64,000 bases of DNA, from contig CAVTGA010000002.1 in NCBI GenBank assembly GCA_963734185.1, positions 2,108,001 through 2,172,000 on the forward strand, read 5' to 3'. Positions 10,347 through 17,213 of the stretch are shown here, piece after piece (within the stretch, counting starts at the first letter, position 1; every line of letters starts with the position of its first letter). The notes below the pieces were generated by a model, which had not been told where the DNA came from, made no database searches, and worked only from the letters and a program-made list of their open reading frames with translations. The translations under genes were made by a program, and so were the position numbers. This stretch comes from PALSA-894 sp963734185. Lineage in GTDB: Bacteria; Pseudomonadota; Alphaproteobacteria; Rhizobiales; Xanthobacteraceae.

Positions 10347-10582
10347 TGCACGACCTCCCCGTCAACGCCGTGCATGGTGGAGTAATCCATGCGCTCGGCG
10401 TGACGCTTGGCGCCTTCGGCCGATTTCAGTGTGCGGGCGACATAGTCGGCCGCGGCCTTTGAGCCGACCTGACGCAGCAGCGCCCGCGCGCTCCTCAAAT
10501 GCCGGATCGCATCGGCGATGATGCCGGGGTGTTCCGCGGGCTCGGTGGTGATGGCGCGTCGCTTGGCCTTGGTGATGGGCAT
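10343..10582 (-). CDS. Small helical phage protein (79 aa)
   Basis: A basic N-terminus (MPITKAKRRAITTEP) is followed by a helix-rich stretch (IRHLRSARALLRQVGSKAAADYVARTLKSA). No family recognised. It heads a leftward block: its ATG lies 16 bases downstream of copy 2 of the start-associated palindrome, and its stop overlaps the next start. Confidence 0.7.
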   Translation of the reverse strand: MPITKAKRRAITTEPAEHPGIIADAIRHLRSARALLRQVGSKAAADYVARTLKSAEGAKRHAERMDYSTMHGVDGEVVQ

Positions 10583-10598
10583 TGCGTCTCCTGTTCTG

Positions 10599-10615
10599 CC
10601 CGCATGATCGCGGGC
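10599..10615 (-). repeat. Start-associated palindrome, copy 2
   Basis: CCCGCATGATCGCGGGC, identical to copy 1, 16 bases upstream of the ATG at 10582. Like copy 1, it is followed on the right by a GTGTTG string and TCAGTCAG at the stop of the next gene. Confidence 0.9.
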
Positions 10616-10629
10616 GCGGTGTTGCTGCG

Positions 10630-11046
10630 TCAGTCAGCAGCAGCCGGGATGTGCCGCATGCAGCGAATAGCTCGCGCAGCGATGCGGATAACGTCCATGT
10701 CGTCTTCCTTTGCCGCGATGAGCCGCGCAAGGTGATATGCCGTCTCGCGATCAAGCGGCTTGCTGCGCCGGAACTTGACCTTGCGAAAATGCTCTAGCTC
10801 AGACTCCGCGCCGTAGTCGGTGAGGGTGTAGTCGAGTAGCTTTCCGCAGTCGCCGCAGTGCAGGCAGCCGTCTTCCTCGGACGAGCTTCCACACCCGCTG
10901 TATTTCTCGCGACCGGCATCCCGCTTCTTGATGCAGCGCAGACAGCAAACATGGCCGGCGCCGCCGTCCTCAAAATCAAGCCACCAGCCCGGCTCCGGAT
11001 TGAGTGCGGCGTATTCGTCGAACAGGAGCGCAAGTAGGCTAGCCAT
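10630..11046 (-). CDS. Cys-rich, probable zinc-binding phage protein (138 aa)
   Basis: The middle contains CCLRC (about 34-38) and CLHCGDC (about 61-67), two clusters likely to bind zinc, with a helical, basic C-terminal half. No named family. The ATG at 11046 overlaps the end of the upstream gene by eight bases, so the two are coupled. Nucleic-acid or protein binding is a reasonable guess. Confidence 0.7.
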   Translation of the reverse strand: MASLLALLFDEYAALNPEPGWWLDFEDGGAGHVCCLRCIKKRDAGREKYSGCGSSSEEDGCLHCGDCGKLLDYTLTDYGAESELEHFRKVKFRRSKPLDRETAYHLARLIAAKEDDMDVIRIAARAIRCMRHIPAAAD

Positions 11047-11563
11047 GGCTCACCTCCTCGGTGCCGGTGAACTCGCGCCAGGCGCCGGCAAGGTCGATGC
11101 CTTCAGCCGAGCCGATCACGTCATCGGTGAGCAGCGCGCCCGCGTAATGGACGACCTCGCCGCCCTTCCGCTGCTCGATTAGGCGCAAGTCAGCCTCGTC
11201 GGCGCCGTCGGTGTCGTAGTCGATGACCAGCACGGCAATGCCATGGAGCCGCGTGTCGTCGGTGACGACGGACTGCACGACACCACCTTCGAGCGCGATG
11301 GCGATCACGGGTGCAGGGTGGTGGGCTGCGAGGTTGAGGCGATCGCACAGCGCGTCGATTTCCTCGACCGTCAACGGCTGCAACGTGCCGCCGCTGGTCG
11401 CGATGTCATCTTCGAGCAGCCGGTTGCCACTGGTGAGCATCTGGCGCGCACCGTGGCGTTGCCAGTAGCGCAGACCAGCGAGCACAGTGGCCAGCTCGCG
11501 ATCCGATAATTGCCCGGTCAGCAGCAGGTCGACCGATTCCAGAGCGGCGGGTGTGGGTGTCAT
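11039..11563 (-). CDS. Hypothetical phage early protein (174 aa)
   Basis: An N-terminal helical region (ALESVDLLLTGQLSDRELATVLAGLRYWQ) precedes an acidic alpha/beta region (IAVLVIDYDTDGADEADLRLIEQ). No family recognised. It is the first gene of its block, with copy 3 of the palindrome 24 bases upstream of the ATG. Confidence 0.75.
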   Translation of the reverse strand: MTPTPAALESVDLLLTGQLSDRELATVLAGLRYWQRHGARQMLTSGNRLLEDDIATSGGTLQPLTVEEIDALCDRLNLAAHHPAPVIAIALEGGVVQSVVTDDTRLHGIAVLVIDYDTDGADEADLRLIEQRKGGEVVHYAGALLTDDVIGSAEGIDLAGAWREFTGTEEVSHG

Positions 11564-11587
11564 GGGTCAATGTGTCTCCTCTCTTGC

Positions 11588-11604
11588 CCCGCATGATCGC
11601 GGGC
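11588..11604 (-). repeat. Start-associated palindrome, copy 3
   Basis: CCCGCATGATCGCGGGC, identical to copies 1 and 2, 24 bases upstream of the ATG at 11563. Confidence 0.9.
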
Positions 11605-11629
11605 GCGGTGGCGGGATAAGCGCACCATC

Positions 11630-11657
11630 GAGCGGCGGGCCGTGCGGCCCGCCGCTC
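11630..11657 (-). terminator. GC-rich hairpin after dnaN (no U-tract)
   Basis: Perfect 12-bp arms GAGCGGCGGGCC and GGCCCGCCGCTC with loop GTGC, between the dnaN stop at 11668 and palindrome copy 3. No U-run follows in the leftward transcript, so it may be a stability or Rho-boundary hairpin rather than a classical terminator. Confidence 0.6.
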
Positions 11658-11667
11658 TGTGCTGCGC

Positions 11668-13023
11668 TCAGACGCGCATCGGCATCAGCACATAGAAGCG
11701 GTCGGCCGCTTCATTGTTTTTGATCAGTGTCGGCGACCCCGGGTCGGCGAGCATGATGGTCACGCGCTCGGCGCGCGCGTGCTTGGGCTGCTTGCCGTCG
11801 GTGAGATAGTCGAGAATGTCTGCGAGGTACCGGCTGTTGAATCCAATATCCATCGGGTTGCCGGAATAGTCGCATTCGACCGACTCGGACGTGGTCCCGG
11901 TGTCCGGGTTGTTCACACTCAAGGTGAGTCGCGCCGAGTCCATCGTCAGGCGCACCGCGCGGTCGTGCTCGCTGCAGACCGCGACCACCCGCGAAAGGGC
12001 GGTGGTCAGGTCGGGAAGCATCACTTCGAGGCGGTGCGGGTTGCCGGCCGGGATGACGCGGCAATAGTCCGGGAACGTCCCGTTAATGACCTTCGAGACC
12101 AGCGCCACGTTGCCGCTGGCGAACGAAATGCCCGTAGGCCCGACGGCAACGCGGAGCATGGTCGGGGGCGGGGTCGGTTCACCTTTCTTCGCCTTGATCG
12201 GCTTGCCCCACAGTTTCAGCACCACCGCGACCGTCTTGCGCGGGATGATGACGCCGGGCATGCCGAACGTGCCAGCGGTGGCCGGCATCTCGCATTGCGC
12301 CAGCCGGTGGCCGTCAGTGGCGACCAGGCGCAGCGTGCCATGCTCGCCGTTGTAGCGGCGCACGCCGTTGGGCGCGATCAGGTGGAAATAGACGCCGTTC
12401 AGATAGTAGCGGGTTTCCTCGGTGGAAACGCAGAACTGCGAGCGGCGAAGCGCGGCGCAGAACGCATCCGCCGGCAGCTCGAAGGTGGAGGCCGCTGTGA
12501 ACGCGTGCGCCTTCGGCCAATCCGACGGCAGCGCGGTCGCAAGCTTGACCGAGGAGGCGCCGAAGCGCAGCGCGACCTTGCCGGGGTTGACGCTGTACCA
12601 AGCGCGTTCGCCCTCGCTGTGCTCGATCTTTTCCGGTTGAGACTCGACCTGCAGCGCGATTGCGTCCGCGTCGCCGCGCGTGACCGCGTCGCGCACCGTA
12701 TGGGCGGGCACCACCACCACAAAACCCGCGTCGGTGACCGCCGGCACGGTGACGGTGGCGACCATGTCCAGGTCGGTGGCGGTGACGGTGACCGCGTCGC
12801 CTTCGCTTTTGATCAGCACATGGCCGCAGATCGGTGCGCTGTTGCGCTTTTCGGTGACGGTGGTTGCGAGGGTGATCGCGCGCGCGAGCTCCCCATGATT
12901 CGCGTGCATGCGCGGCAGCGGCACGGCCGCCGCGGCAATCGATGCGAGCGCGTCGGCGACGATGGCCGGCGGCGCATCCGTCACGGTTGCACGGTCAAAA
13001 CCGGCTTGGTTGATTTGGGACAT
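11668..13023 (-). CDS. dnaN: DnaN-like DNA polymerase III beta sliding clamp (prophage)
   Basis: A 451-residue ring clamp that would tether a DNA polymerase, and possibly the ligase, to the template. After an N-terminal extension of about 40 residues the three clamp domains can be followed: EKRNSAPICGHVLI and LTATDLDM-like signature (TATDLDMVA), then ETRYYLNGVYFHL and ATDGHRLAQCEM, then NGTFPDYCRVIP, with the typical C-terminus YVLMPMRV. Start 13023 is chosen because AAGGAG lies just upstream; the ATG at 13038 precedes that site. It stands alone between two structured intergenic regions. Host polymerase recruitment is likely, since no phage DNA polymerase is seen in the window. Confidence 0.93.
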   Translation of the reverse strand: MSQINQAGFDRATVTDAPPAIVADALASIAAAAVPLPRMHANHGELARAITLATTVTEKRNSAPICGHVLIKSEGDAVTVTATDLDMVATVTVPAVTDAGFVVVVPAHTVRDAVTRGDADAIALQVESQPEKIEHSEGERAWYSVNPGKVALRFGASSVKLATALPSDWPKAHAFTAASTFELPADAFCAALRRSQFCVSTEETRYYLNGVYFHLIAPNGVRRYNGEHGTLRLVATDGHRLAQCEMPATAGTFGMPGVIIPRKTVAVVLKLWGKPIKAKKGEPTPPPTMLRVAVGPTGISFASGNVALVSKVINGTFPDYCRVIPAGNPHRLEVMLPDLTTALSRVVAVCSEHDRAVRLTMDSARLTLSVNNPDTGTTSESVECDYSGNPMDIGFNSRYLADILDYLTDGKQPKHARAERVTIMLADPGSPTLIKNNEAADRFYVLMPMRV

Positions 13024-13044
13024 GCTGACTCCTTTCATCTAAGC

Positions 13045-13061
13045 CCCGCATGATCGCGGGC
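13045..13061 (-). repeat. Start-associated palindrome, copy 4
   Basis: CCCGCATGATCGCGGGC, 21 bases upstream of the dnaN ATG at 13023. Confidence 0.9.
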
Positions 13062-13068
13062 GCTTTCG

Positions 13069-13112
13069 GGAACGCTGGCGTTCCGGAGTGCGGCGCACGT
13101 CTGGCGCCGCAC
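13069..13112 (-). repeat. Paired intergenic hairpins B and A upstream of dnaN
   Basis: Hairpin B (13069-13084) has 6-bp arms GGAACG/CGTTCC; hairpin A (13088-13112) has 9-bp arms GTGCGGCGC/GCGCCGCAC. Together with the palindrome they fill the gap between the stop at 13123 and dnaN. The same order is present at 14036-14141 and 14505-14597, with altered but still paired arms. Confidence 0.75.
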
Positions 13113-13122
13113 GGTCGCAACG

Positions 13123-13512
13123 TCAGTCCGCCACGGCTGGCGCCGGCTTGAAGGCAAAGCCTTCCGGCCTGGTGTGGTCTTGCACGTGAATGCCCGGGAT
13201 GACAGGCCCGAGAGATCCGGCATAGGCGAACGCGGCGCGCTTGTTGCCGAAGCTGACATGCCAGCAATGCCCGTCCGAGATCGGGAACACGTAGTCAGTC
13301 AGGTCGATGGTGACCACGCGGCCGACCGTGTAAGCGGCGCGGCATCCGCCGCGCCGCCGCGCATGGGTTTGGATCACCGCATATCGGTTCGGCTGTTCCG
13401 CTGGTGCGGTGTTGTCTGCCGCGGTGTTCTCCGCTTCCAGGCGCTCGAAAAGCACCACGACGTTGTCATGGTCCGCGCGGGCGCGGGCGATCTTGTCGGG
13501 ATCGAGTTTCAT
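13123..13512 (-). CDS. Hypothetical phage protein (129 aa)
   Basis: Charged helical N-terminus (DPDKIARARADHDNVVVLFERLEAE), then a beta-rich basic region (GRVVTIDLTDYVF; GHCWHVSFGNKRAAFAYAG). No family recognised. It follows the upstream gene after only 10 bp and has no palindrome of its own, consistent with being second in a block. Confidence 0.7.
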   Translation of the reverse strand: MKLDPDKIARARADHDNVVVLFERLEAENTAADNTAPAEQPNRYAVIQTHARRRGGCRAAYTVGRVVTIDLTDYVFPISDGHCWHVSFGNKRAAFAYAGSLGPVIPGIHVQDHTRPEGFAFKPAPAVAD

Positions 13513-13522
13513 GGCGCGCCCC

Positions 13523-14035
13523 TCAAATCGCCTGGATGACGCGATAGCCGACGGCTTTGAGAAAATCTAAGCCGGCATCACGGTAGCAGTTCGCGTAGCC
13601 GGCCACTTTCACGCCGTGCGCCTTTGGCGTCATGTAGTTCGCCATGGTCCATCCGCGCGGCGGCTTGAAGCCTTGCGGAAACACGCCGGCGCCATTCGAC
13701 GGGCGCTTTGAGCCGGCGCAATGGTCGGTGAGCTGGTGCCCGTCAACGATCAGACCCGACAGTGCGGCAGTCAGCTTGTCGTAGCCGTAGCCGCTCGCCG
13801 AGCCGGATTGAAAACTGAAATTGCTCGGCTCGGGTGCGGCCTTACCGCGCACCGCTTTCGCGGCAGTCGCCGCCGAGCGCTCGGCCGCCTTGTCGCGCTG
13901 GAAGATGTTGACCAGCACGCGGCCGCCGCTGCCGTGGCAGGCTTGCACGGTCGCGACTTCGCGCGAGCCCTTCAAGATGATCCAAGCTGAGATGACCTTA
14001 CCCGGGCCAGTGTCGCGGACATATTTGGTTGCCAT
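13523..14035 (-). CDS. Conserved-looking phage protein (170 aa)
   Basis: Start 14035 (MATKYVRDTG) is chosen for the GGAGAA upstream; the earlier possible start at 14122 lies across the palindrome. The C-terminal half (WTMANYMTPKAHGVKVAGY, then CYRDAGLDFLKAVGYRVIQAI) has the look of a family conserved in rhizobial phages, but no function is known to me. It heads a two-gene block with copy 5 of the palindrome 20 bases upstream. Confidence 0.75.
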   Translation of the reverse strand: MATKYVRDTGPGKVISAWIILKGSREVATVQACHGSGGRVLVNIFQRDKAAERSAATAAKAVRGKAAPEPSNFSFQSGSASGYGYDKLTAALSGLIVDGHQLTDHCAGSKRPSNGAGVFPQGFKPPRGWTMANYMTPKAHGVKVAGYANCYRDAGLDFLKAVGYRVIQAI

Positions 14036-14055
14036 GATCGTTTCTCCGGAAATGC

Positions 14056-14072
14056 CCCGCATGATCGCGGGC
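14056..14072 (-). repeat. Start-associated palindrome, copy 5
   Basis: CCCGCATGATCGCGGGC, 20 bases upstream of the ATG at 14035. Confidence 0.9.
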
Positions 14073-14075
14073 GCT

Positions 14076-14122
14076 GGAACGCCTGGCGCTCCGGGGTGCG
14101 CCGGCGGACACCGCCGGCGCAC
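14076..14122 (-). repeat. Paired intergenic hairpins B and A upstream of the 170-aa gene
   Basis: Hairpin B (14076-14092) pairs GGAACGC with GCGCTCC with one A-C mismatch. Hairpin A (14096-14122) has perfect 12-bp arms GTGCGCCGGCGG/CCGCCGGCGCAC around ACA. Compared with 13088-13112 the A-arm sequence has changed on both sides so that pairing is kept. Confidence 0.75.
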
Positions 14123-14141
14123 GGCCGCAGCGTCACGCGCG

Positions 14142-14504
14142 CTAGGAGTCGGAACGCTTGCGCGTCTTCGCCCCGGCGGGCCGCAGGCGCGCGTTGCACC
14201 CGGACCAATACTTCGGCCAGCCGGCTTCCTTCACCGCGGGATAGGCTTTCGCCTTTTTCCACTCGGCGCCGCACGCCCGGATTCGCTCGACATGATCCGC
14301 GATGGCCGTCGGCGCCGCGGTGATGGTGGTTGCCGTGACCGCAGGCGCGGCGTTCTGCGCCTGGGCAGACGCGCCGTGCGTCGCCGCGGCGATGATCACG
14401 GCCACTGCAAGCGCACCCTGCAGGAAGGCGCGCTTGGAACTGATCACGAAACGCCGCACGCGGCGACGATCATGGGACGGGATGGAGTGGCGATGCTTTG
14501 ACAT
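14142..14504 (-). CDS. Exported or membrane-anchored small phage protein (120 aa)
   Basis: A basic N-terminus (HDRRRVRRFVISSKR) precedes a hydrophobic segment (ALAVAVIIAAATHGASAQA, about 31-49) that looks like a signal peptide or N-terminal anchor with cleavage after AQA. The C-terminal domain has CGAEWKKAKAY and WPKYWSGCNARL, a periplasmic small-protein pattern with a likely Cys pair. Function is unknown. An envelope-directed early phage protein such as superinfection exclusion is only a possibility. Palindrome copy 6 lies 19 bases upstream. Confidence 0.7.
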   Translation of the reverse strand: MSKHRHSIPSHDRRRVRRFVISSKRAFLQGALAVAVIIAAATHGASAQAQNAAPAVTATTITAAPTAIADHVERIRACGAEWKKAKAYPAVKEAGWPKYWSGCNARLRPAGAKTRKRSDS

Positions 14505-14523
14505 GTCTCTGTCTCCGATAAGC

Positions 14524-14540
14524 CCCGCATGATCGCGGGC
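14524..14540 (-). repeat. Start-associated palindrome, copy 6
   Basis: CCCGCATGATCGCGGGC, 19 bases upstream of the ATG at 14504. Confidence 0.9.
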
Positions 14541-14544
14541 GCCT

Positions 14545-14584
14545 GGAACGGATGCGTTCCGGAGTGCGGCGCTAGGCGCCGCAC
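14545..14584 (-). repeat. Paired intergenic hairpins B and A upstream of the exported-protein gene
   Basis: Hairpin B (14545-14560) has 6-bp arms GGAACG/CGTTCC and loop GATG. Hairpin A (14564-14584) has perfect 9-bp arms GTGCGGCGC/GCGCCGCAC and loop TAG. The order B then A next to the palindrome is the same as upstream of dnaN. Confidence 0.75.
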
Positions 14585-14597
14585 GATCGCAGCGCAT

Positions 14598-14840
14598 CTA
14601 TTGAACCGTGATCGACGCGAAGTGTTTGCGCGCGCCGGCTTCGTTGGTGAGGGCGAAGCGGCGGCCGTGCCAGGCGCCGCAATCGTACATGCGCACCGCA
14701 TAGTAACCGTCGGTGTGTCGCTCGCCCGACCCGGCAGGCTCTAAGCCGGCGGTGCGATGGATCAGGATGACGTCGACGCCCGCGCGCGTCTTGTGCGGGG
14801 CGACCGCAAGGGACGTTATGATGGATTGCGAAGGGGACAC
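14598..14840 (-). CDS. First gene of the leftward block, hypothetical (80 aa)
   Basis: GTG start 14840 with GGAG seven bases upstream. The sequence includes VDVILIHRTAG, GYYAVRMYDCGAWHGRRFALTN and a C-terminal FASITVQ; no family recognised. It is the promoter-proximal gene of the leftward block, directly downstream of the candidate promoter at 14885-14912 and of the variant palindrome copy 7, so it should be made early and strongly after derepression. Confidence 0.65.
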   Translation of the reverse strand: MSPSQSIITSLAVAPHKTRAGVDVILIHRTAGLEPAGSGERHTDGYYAVRMYDCGAWHGRRFALTNEAGARKHFASITVQ

Positions 14841-14861
14841 CGGTTTGCTCCTGGTAGTCAG

Positions 14862-14878
14862 CCGACATGATCGCGGCC
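14862..14878 (-). repeat. Start-associated palindrome, divergent copy 7
   Basis: CCGACATGATCGCGGCC, matching the core CATGATCGCGG but with altered arms. It lies 21 bases upstream of the GTG start at 14840 and close to the predicted transcription start. Confidence 0.75.
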
Positions 14879-14884
14879 AACTTC

Positions 14885-14912
14885 ATAATATACATTCCCA
14901 TACTATTTGCAA
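14885..14912 (-). promoter_or_regulatory. Candidate leftward early promoter
   Basis: On the minus strand, TTGCAA (-35, 14912-14907), a 16-base spacer and TATTAT (-10, 14890-14885). The surrounding 80 bases are clearly AT-rich against a GC-rich background. Transcription would start just before palindrome copy 7 and read into the 14840 gene. Confidence 0.6.
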
Positions 14913-14915
14913 TAG
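14903..14915. promoter_or_regulatory. Palindromic candidate operator over the -35 box
   Basis: CTATT-TGC-AATAG, a perfect 5-bp-arm inverted repeat that covers the -35 element of the leftward promoter. A repressor bound here would block RNA polymerase. Confidence 0.5.
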
Positions 14916-14926
14916 CCGGACCGGAA

Positions 14927-14945
14927 AATAATGCGCAACATTATT
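14927..14945. promoter_or_regulatory. Second inverted repeat upstream of the leftward promoter
   Basis: Perfect 7-bp arms AATAATG/CATTATT separated by CGCAA, in the same AT-rich control region. It is probably a binding site for a regulator not encoded in the window, or for one of the helix-turn-helix proteins at 5426 or 8747. Confidence 0.5.
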
Positions 14946-14960
14946 GCTTTTTGATTCGTC

Positions 14961-15862
14961 AAACTCACCTTGTGGCCACCATGGCGGGTTGACCGCGTGA
15001 GCGGTTCCGGCTCGAAATGCGGTCATCCCGCTATATCGTCGCGAGAGTCGTGCCGGCCGGTGGGGCGCAGCTCCACGAGCTCGGCGGCACCACGCGACAC
15101 GGAGACCACCGGCCATGTGATCAACCGCCAGTGTCCAGCGTCTTACCAGCCAGGCGCACCCGCCTCGGCTTACAGCCTGCGCAAATTTGCGCACCCGTCA
15201 CCAACCCTGCAGCATCGCCCGCAAAGGCGCCGGCGCTTGGTCGCGCCGAGCAGCGCAAGGCACGCGTGCAGGCCTTCGGCCCCTATGGCCAGGCCCTCAG
15301 GCTCACGCCCATTCGGCGCAACGCTCTGTTAGGTTTCGCAAGGTGGTCGGCCGCGGGTCACGCTATCCGCGCGCAGCGCTATGCCAACGATCGCCCATCT
15401 ATCAACGACCATCGGTCTCGCGGGTCCTTACCAGGGCTGCGGGACGGTGCGACGCCGTGGCGGTCCAGGACTTAAGCGTATTTTGCGTTTTGATTTTTTC
15501 ACTTCGCTTCGTTTTCGGACACGATTTTCGACTTCGCCGTCATCATGAGCAGATCGCGCAGCTTTGCGTCCGCGGAAACCGTCGCCCCCTCCGCGGAAGC
15601 GATGGGCGGCTGCGGTCTGCTCTTGATGGAGGCGGGGATTCCCCGTGCGCTTGATGCGCACTCGTTCACGTGTTCCGGGTCATCCAGGAGCGTGAGCAAA
15701 GATCCGACACGGTGATGTCGGCTGCCGGCCCGCGCCGGCAGGAGCGCGGATTTTTCCAAGAGCCCATTCGATCATCTCGATCGACGGCGGGGCTCATTGC
15801 AGGCGGACAGGAACCGTGCCGCTTGCTCAACCGCGCGGGCGACAATCCGCGCGGTCGGTTTC
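14961..15862. other. About 900 bp without a confident gene
   Basis: Overlapping frames are open on both strands, but none has a good ribosome binding site, a recognisable domain or convincing protein character. It separates the leftward early block from the tRNA and late operon and probably holds control sequence. The only weak coding candidate is at 15499-15759 (minus). The stretch 15470-15540 is T-rich. Confidence 0.5.
15499..15759 (-). CDS. Doubtful small ORF (86 aa)
   Basis: TTG at 15759 opens 86 codons. The C-terminal part (VSADAKLRDLLMMTAKSKIV, ending SENEAK) looks protein-like, but the N-terminal half is less convincing and no good ribosome binding site is seen. A GTG further in may be the true start if the gene is real. 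Confidence 0.25.
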   Translation of the reverse strand: MEKSALLPARAGSRHHRVGSLLTLLDDPEHVNECASSARGIPASIKSRPQPPIASAEGATVSADAKLRDLLMMTAKSKIVSENEAK

Positions 15863-15939
<77 letters not shown>

Positions 15940-15952
15940 TCTCGGGTGCGTC

Positions 15953-16501
15953 GTGCTAAAGATCCAAGTCTCCGTCAATCGAATGACCGAGCTTGCTCGC
16001 TTCGTGGAGCGGCTCGACTCTCCGGAGATGCGTATCGCCGGCGCGCGCGGATTGAACGAGCACATCCGCATCCAGGAAAAGGATTCGATTGCGACGGTCG
16101 CGGCGCAGACGAAGATCCCGCCTGGTCGCGTGAAGAAAATCTCGTCGGTGAAGCTGGCGGCACCCGCGGCGATGATGAGCGCGGCGGTCGAGTTCAAGGA
16201 TCAGGCGATCCCGCTCGGTGAGTACACCTATCGCCATTGGTCGCGATCGTCACCGGGTGCACGCGCCGGCGATTGGGGCGGCAAGACGCACAAGGGTGCG
16301 TTCACCGTCGAGCGCTATGGCGGCCGGATCTTTCGGCGCACAGGAAAGCAGCGAGGCCCCATTCAAGGTTTGTGGGGACCGGTGCTGCCGAACGAACTTC
16401 TGCGTCGCGACATGCCGAACCTCAAGGCGCGCGAAGCCTTCGCGGCAAGCGATCTCGAGCAGCGCGTGCTGCGCGCCATGCTCCACGTGTTCGGCTACTG
16501 A
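15953..16501 (+). CDS. Minor tail protein Z-like (GPZ-type) phage protein (182 aa)
   Basis: GTG start 14 bases after the tRNA. The C-terminal pattern FTVERYGGRIFRRTGKQRGP, IQGLWGPVLPNELLRR and the final helix resemble the minor tail protein Z/HK97-gp10-like family of lambdoid phages, which joins tail and head. The N-terminal part is helical and basic. It is placed before the terminase genes, which is unusual because such genes normally lie after the capsid gene. Assignment is by pattern only. Confidence 0.6.
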   Translation: MLKIQVSVNRMTELARFVERLDSPEMRIAGARGLNEHIRIQEKDSIATVAAQTKIPPGRVKKISSVKLAAPAAMMSAAVEFKDQAIPLGEYTYRHWSRSSPGARAGDWGGKTHKGAFTVERYGGRIFRRTGKQRGPIQGLWGPVLPNELLRRDMPNLKAREAFAASDLEQRVLRAMLHVFGY

Positions 16502-16557
16502 AATTGCGCGGGCCTCGAGCTCGCCACGTCATGAACCCCCGGCGATGGAATGCGGGA

Positions 16558-16588
16558 ACGGGGCCGGCCTTCTTTCGGCCGGCCCCGT
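16558..16588 (+). terminator. Strong GC hairpin before the terminase genes
   Basis: Perfect 12-bp arms ACGGGGCCGGCC/GGCCGGCCCCGT around TTCTTTC. No T-run follows, so it may be an incomplete terminator or a structural element separating the 15953 gene from the head operon. Confidence 0.5.
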
Positions 16589-16607
16589 TGCCGTCCGCTG
16601 GGCGCAA

Positions 16608-17213
16608 ATGGAGATGAGCGACCGCGCAGCGGCGCACGAGACTACATGCATGCGTTCGGATCCCCCGCGACGACGACGACAGAAGCCAAGAGGCGTCGCG
16701 CCCGGACTTACGGGTCGAACGAAACGAAAACCTGCGGCGCCGAAGCCATCTGCCAACTCGCCATCACCGCTCGACGCGATGATCGGCGTGAGCGAGGCCG
16801 CGAAGCTCGCCGCGTGCACGGCGCGGCACATTCAGCAGCTCGTCGCCGAGGGCTTCATTCCGAAGTCGGGCCACGGGACGTATCGTGTGCGCGACGTCGC
16901 GGCTGGCCGCATCGCTTCGTTGAAGGACGAGGAGCGGCGGGGGTCGAGATCTGCTGCCAAGGGCAGGTTGTCGGATGTGCGCACGGCCGAAATCGAGCAG
17001 CGCATGGCCGAGCGCAACCGCGCGATGGTGCAGCAGGCCAACGACCACACTCTCGCGGTGGTGGACGAGTTCGCGGGCAGTCTGCTTTCGGACTTGCTCG
17101 GGCTGCCCGCGCGCGTCACCAAAGATTTAGAGCTTCGGCGGAAGCTCGACGACGGTATCCGTGACGCGTTCACCGCCGCAGCCAAACGGGCTCGAGACGC
17201 ATCGACTAGCTAA
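16608..17213 (+). CDS. Terminase small subunit (Nu1-like)
   Basis: About 201 residues. The DNA-binding helix-turn-helix (MIGVSEAAKLAACTARHIQQ, then LVAEGFIPKSGHGTYRVRDV) matches the Nu1/excisionase-like winged helix that recognises the packaging site. A charged helical region follows (ERNRAMVQQANDHTLAVVDEF) and the C-terminus should bind the large subunit. The start is uncertain: ATG 16608 and ATG 16614 are both possible and neither has a good ribosome binding site. It overlaps the large-subunit gene by 53 bp. Confidence 0.8.
   Translation: MEMSDRAAAHETTCMRSDPPRRRRQKPRGVAPGLTGRTKRKPAAPKPSANSPSPLDAMIGVSEAAKLAACTARHIQQLVAEGFIPKSGHGTYRVRDVAAGRIASLKDEERRGSRSAAKGRLSDVRTAEIEQRMAERNRAMVQQANDHTLAVVDEFAGSLLSDLLGLPARVTKDLELRRKLDDGIRDAFTAAAKRARDASTS

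Noticed and set aside
11659..13053. Plus-strand frame opposite dnaN
   Set aside because: Antisense shadow of a confident sliding-clamp gene.
14883..15194. Minus-strand 103-codon frame reading through the AT-rich control region
   Set aside because: It covers the candidate promoter and operators, has no ribosome binding site and no domain.
15017..15475. 152-codon plus-strand frame in the gap
   Set aside because: Arg/Pro-rich composition of a chance frame, no ribosome binding site, and another frame on the same strand overlaps it with equal length.
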